A DNA stretch of 7,807 bases from DATGUA01 sp035301545 (GTDB lineage: Bacteria > Bacillota > Clostridia > Tissierellales > Tissierellaceae). Where the stretch lies: assembly GCA_035301545.1 (NCBI GenBank), contig DATGUA010000048.1:1-7807 (forward strand), written 5' to 3'. The position numbers and the translations under genes are program-made. Below the pieces are notes generated by a model, which was given only the letters and a program-made list of their open reading frames with translations, ran no database searches and had not been told where the DNA came from. Shown piece by piece: positions 6,203-7,807 of this stretch. Within the stretch, counting starts at the first letter, position 1, and every line of letters starts with the position of its first letter.

Positions 6203-6221
6203 TATACCCTCTATAGGTATA
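6203..6221. promoter_or_regulatory. Small palindrome upstream of the HesB-like selenoprotein gene
   Basis: TATACC (6203-6208) and GGTATA (6216-6221) form a 6-bp inverted repeat about a 7-base centre, 34 bp upstream of the ATG. It could be an operator or a leader stem. No -35/-10 pair could be placed confidently around it, so the promoter of this gene is unassigned. Confidence 0.25.
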
Positions 6222-6270
6222 GAGAAACATATTAATTTATCTTTATATATCAATATACACCAAAAAATAA

Positions 6271-6307
6271 AATATGTCACAGGAAATTTAATTTCCTATG
6301 ACATATT
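6271..6307 (-). terminator. Strong intrinsic terminator after the holin-like gene
   Basis: AATATGTCATAGGAAAT pairs with ATTTCCTGTGACATATT over 17 bp, with one G-U pair and a 3-base loop. In minus-strand RNA it is followed by TTATTTTTT. It begins 16 bases after the stop at 6324 and isolates this gene from the selenoprotein gene. Confidence 0.88.
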
Positions 6308-6323
6308 AGACTAACTTTTATAA

Positions 6324-6710
6324 TTATAGATATCCACGACCAGGTATTATAGCATCTATAATGCCTATTACTAAAGCACCAATAATAGCTCCTAATAGGG
6401 AAATGTTAAAACCTGTTACCAGGAATTTAGTGATATACAGTATAATTGCAGCAACTAGGAAACCAGCTATCCCTCTTCCAAAGGGTGAAGCATCTATACC
6501 TGTAAATCTTTGTACTAAATAATCTAATACTCCTATTACTACTGCTGCTATTAATACACTTCCTAATCCGTCTATTGTAAAACCTGGTGTAAAATATGCT
6601 GCAATTGCTATTACTATTGCAGTTATCAAAATCCTTAAAAGCATCTCACCTATATTAAATTCATGATCCTTTTCATGATCTTTATTCCTATTATTATCAT
6701 TGTTATCCAT
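6324..6710 (-). CDS. Small membrane protein of the phage-holin-4-like family (PF04020 type)
   Basis: This 128-residue protein starts with a very hydrophilic, Asn/Asp/Lys/His-rich segment (about 1-18) followed by four hydrophobic helices at about 21-41, 47-66, 78-99 and 103-122. The repeated pattern FTIDGLGSVLIAAVVIGVLDYL and FNISLLGAIIGALVIGIIDAI is typical of the YvlD-like 'phage holin family' proteins found on bacterial chromosomes. Despite the family name there is no phage context here, and a lytic role should not be assumed; the cellular function is unknown. The start at 6710 has AGGAGGTG seven bases upstream. It has its own strong terminator and is divergent from the DUF1858 gene across 143 bp. 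The family call is fairly confident, the function is not. Confidence 0.8.
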   Translation of the reverse strand: MDNNDNNRNKDHEKDHEFNIGEMLLRILITAIVIAIAAYFTPGFTIDGLGSVLIAAVVIGVLDYLVQRFTGIDASPFGRGIAGFLVAAIILYITKFLVTGFNISLLGAIIGALVIGIIDAIIPGRGYL

Positions 6711-6853
6711 AATTTCACCTCCTTATATAAGGTTTTCCATATGGATATATTTTATACATTTTTTAAAAAGTTATAATAATACTGGTCATATTATAATTTA
6801 TATGCTACTATACTAGTATAAATTAATTATTATGATTATAAGGAGGTTTATTC
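6711..6853. promoter_or_regulatory. Divergent intergenic region with a 12-bp palindrome
   Basis: This AT-rich spacer must hold promoters for the holin-like gene (minus) and the DUF1858 gene (plus). A perfect palindrome, TATACTAGTATA, lies at 6809-6820, about 34 bp before the DUF1858 ATG. A weak plus-strand promoter (TGGTCA at 6783-6788, 17 bases, TACTAT at 6806-6811) would place the palindrome on its -10. No minus-strand promoter stood out. Ribosome-binding sites (AGGAGG) lie at each edge. Confidence 0.35.
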
Positions 6854-7039
6854 ATGGAAATCACAAAAGATATGATTATCGGTGAAATAATCAGAAAAAA
6901 ACCTGAAGCTATTGAAATCCTAATGCAATATGGAATGGGATGTATAGGCTGTCCGGCTAGTCAAATGGAAACTTTGGCAGAAGCAGCTATGGTTCATGGC
7001 TTAGAATTAGAAACATTGCTAAATGCTTTAAATGAATAA
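6854..7039 (+). CDS. DUF1858 domain-containing protein with CxxC
   Basis: This 61-residue protein consists of a single DUF1858 domain (PF08984). MEITKDMIIGEIIRKKPEAI is followed by EILMQYGMGCIGCPASQMETL and a helical end (LEAAMV-like through LLNALNE). The G-M-G-C-x-G-C-P motif, with Cys at residues 30 and 33, is the family hallmark. The domain occurs alone or fused to hybrid-cluster-like and other redox proteins in anaerobes, and its biochemical role is not established. The Cys pair suggests metal or cluster binding or a redox role, but that is inference. The start is firm, with AAGGAGG seven bases upstream. It is the only plus-strand gene, convergent with the glutaredoxin gene and sharing its terminator. 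Confidence 0.92.
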   Translation: MEITKDMIIGEIIRKKPEAIEILMQYGMGCIGCPASQMETLAEAAMVHGLELETLLNALNE

Positions 7040-7094
7040 ATAATATAATAAATTCCGAGGGGATAAATCCCTTCGGAATTTTTATTATATTATT
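7039..7094. terminator. Shared bidirectional terminator of DUF1858 and glutaredoxin genes
   Basis: The inner stem AATTCCGAGGGGAT / ATCCCTTCGGAATT (7051-7064 and 7067-7080) has 14 pairs with one G-T and a 2-base loop. An outer AT stem (about 7039-7052 with 7081-7094) extends it, with a 2-base bulge. The plus-strand side ends in a T-run. The outer arms contain the last base of the DUF1858 stop codon and the glutaredoxin stop codon (7090-7092), so the genes are packed tail to tail on one hairpin. Confidence 0.88.
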
Positions 7095-7326
7095 CTTTTT
7101 TATCTAATAATTCATCAATTTTATCTTTATCAAATCCAACTATTTCTTCTCCACCTATAACTAATACTGGCACTCCCATATGTCCCATCTCCATTAACTC
7201 TTTTCTCGCATCATTATCAGTTTGAACATTCTTTTCAGTATAATCTATACCTTTCTCCTCTAGATAATCCTTTGCTAGAGTACAATAAGGGCATGTATTG
7301 CTTGAATAAACTAATACCTTTTCCAT
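7090..7326 (-). CDS. Glutaredoxin family protein (YruB / Uxx-star type)
   Basis: This is a 78-residue, single-domain thioredoxin-fold protein. The active site is CPYC in SSNTCPYCTLAKDYLEEKG (Cys at 13 and 16), followed by a GVPVLVIGGEEIVGFDKDKIDELL tail holding the cis-Pro loop and C-terminal helix. The length and the VGFDxxKIDELL ending fit the GlrX-YruB group of short glutaredoxin-like proteins of anaerobes. Relatives in selenoprotein-using bacteria can carry Sec in the active site; here both codons are TGC/TGT, so it is the Cys form. It probably reduces disulfides in the cytosol, with an unknown partner. The start at 7326 has AGGAG about eight bases upstream. It lies 94 bp below the ArsR-type gene on the same strand with no convincing terminator between, so co-transcription is possible. 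Confidence 0.9.
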   Translation of the reverse strand: MEKVLVYSSNTCPYCTLAKDYLEEKGIDYTEKNVQTDNDARKELMEMGHMGVPVLVIGGEEIVGFDKDKIDELLDKKE

Positions 7327-7420
7327 CTTTATCTCTCCTTTTATATAACACTATATTTCAAAATACAACTTTAAAATTATTAAAATTATCTAATTTATAT
7401 TTTACCCTAAACTTTATTGA

Positions 7421-7786
7421 TTAATCATGTTTTACATGTTTTAACCCTTCTTTAAATACGGTAAAAACATGATCATCATCTAAGGAATATATAACTAATT
7501 TACCTTTTCGCCTAAACTTAACTAGACCTTGGCCTCTTAATATTCTTAAATGATGGGAGATAGCAGATTGAGTCATATCTAATAATGTTGATATATCACA
7601 TACACATAAAGGAGATTGTGATAACGCATATATTATTTTTGATCTTGTAGGATCTCCTAAAGCTTTAAATAATTGTGATAAATCTTCAATTTTTACTTCT
7701 TTATTTAGATTATCTCTGATATCTTCTAATACATTAATATCTGTAGAATGTGATAAACAGATAGGCTTTTCTTCTGTTTTTTTCAT
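7421..7786 (-). CDS. ArsR/SmtB-family metal-responsive repressor, CadC-like
   Basis: This 121-residue winged-helix repressor has both classical metal sites of the family. The alpha-3 site is LCVCD (Cys61 and Cys63), as in CadC, with an N-terminal Cys10 in ICLSHS that could join it; CadC uses a second N-terminal Cys, which here is replaced by a Ser/His segment. The alpha-5 site is DDDH...KHVKH, supplying Asp104, His106, His117 and His120, the arrangement of SmtB/CzrA. The recognition helix is QSAISHHLRILRGQGLV, followed by the wing FRRKGKLVIYSL. Likely inducers are Cd, Pb or Zn; the sites allow several. The start at 7786 has GGGAGG six bases upstream. Such repressors usually control a P-type ATPase or other efflux gene. 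None is seen downstream, where a glutaredoxin gene follows, and upstream sequence is outside the window. The operator was not identified. Confidence 0.93.
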   Translation of the reverse strand: MKKTEEKPICLSHSTDINVLEDIRDNLNKEVKIEDLSQLFKALGDPTRSKIIYALSQSPLCVCDISTLLDMTQSAISHHLRILRGQGLVKFRRKGKLVIYSLDDDHVFTVFKEGLKHVKHD

Positions 7787-7807
7787 TATTTCCTCCCTTC
7801 TATCTAA

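Noticed and set aside
6170..6280. Upstream extension of the HesB-like frame to an ATG at 6280
   Set aside because: The extension runs through the terminator of the preceding gene and lacks an RBS; the ATG at 6169 has a proper Shine-Dalgarno and begins the conserved domain.
6324..6710. Prophage lysis gene
   Set aside because: No other phage genes are present, and this family is common on bacterial chromosomes outside prophages; the holin name is historical.
7327..7420. Terminator or SmtB-type operator between the ArsR gene and the glutaredoxin gene
   Set aside because: Only AT-rich short repeats (for example around AATTTTAATAATTTT) and the palindrome TGATTAATCA are visible; neither has the form of a stable terminator or a 12-2-12 operator.

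Overview
The window is a very AT-rich stretch from an endospore-forming, probably anaerobic Firmicute. The genes read like Clostridia or Tissierellia: a SipL-type spore-coat protein with a C-terminal LysM domain, Veg, GerA-family germination proteins, and a HesB-like protein whose reading frame crosses an in-frame UGA that is best read as selenocysteine. The genus cannot be fixed from this sequence.

Layout. All genes but one lie on the minus strand, so they are read from high to low coordinates. Positions 7421-7786 hold an ArsR/SmtB-family metal sensor with CadC-like metal sites, followed by a CPYC glutaredoxin (7090-7326). The only plus-strand gene is a 61-residue DUF1858 protein with a CxxC motif (6854-7039). 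It converges on the glutaredoxin at a shared hairpin and diverges from a small four-helix membrane protein of the phage-holin-4-like family (6324-6710). Next comes the HesB-like selenoprotein gene (5885-6169, Sec at codon 35), whose natural terminator is split by a roughly 270 bp internally deleted IS3-family remnant (5599-5866). Below that are an MgtE magnesium transporter (4147-5484), then veg (3716-4000) behind two near-perfect tandem sigma-A promoters, then sipL (2061-3602), and finally a gerAA-gerAB pair (484-2001 and 1-500), of which gerAB runs off the window.

Functions. The left half (1-4150) is a sporulation block. Veg is a small conserved protein, SipL ties coat to spore cortex in the mother cell, and the GerA/GerB-type proteins form the forespore inner-membrane germinant receptor. 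A good candidate sigma-E promoter precedes sipL. A hairpin between sipL and gerAA would bury the gerAA ribosome-binding site. The right half (5885-7807) collects small thiol or selenol proteins and a metal sensor, which suggests metal or redox homeostasis, although it is not one operon.

The points most worth a second look are the UGA-interrupted gene, the mobile-element remnant sitting inside that gene's terminator, the gerAA hairpin that is both terminator-like and RBS-blocking, and the palindrome overlapping the downstream veg promoter. Two start codons (gerAA and mgtE) are set here downstream of the longest open frame because a Shine-Dalgarno sequence lies inside the longer version.
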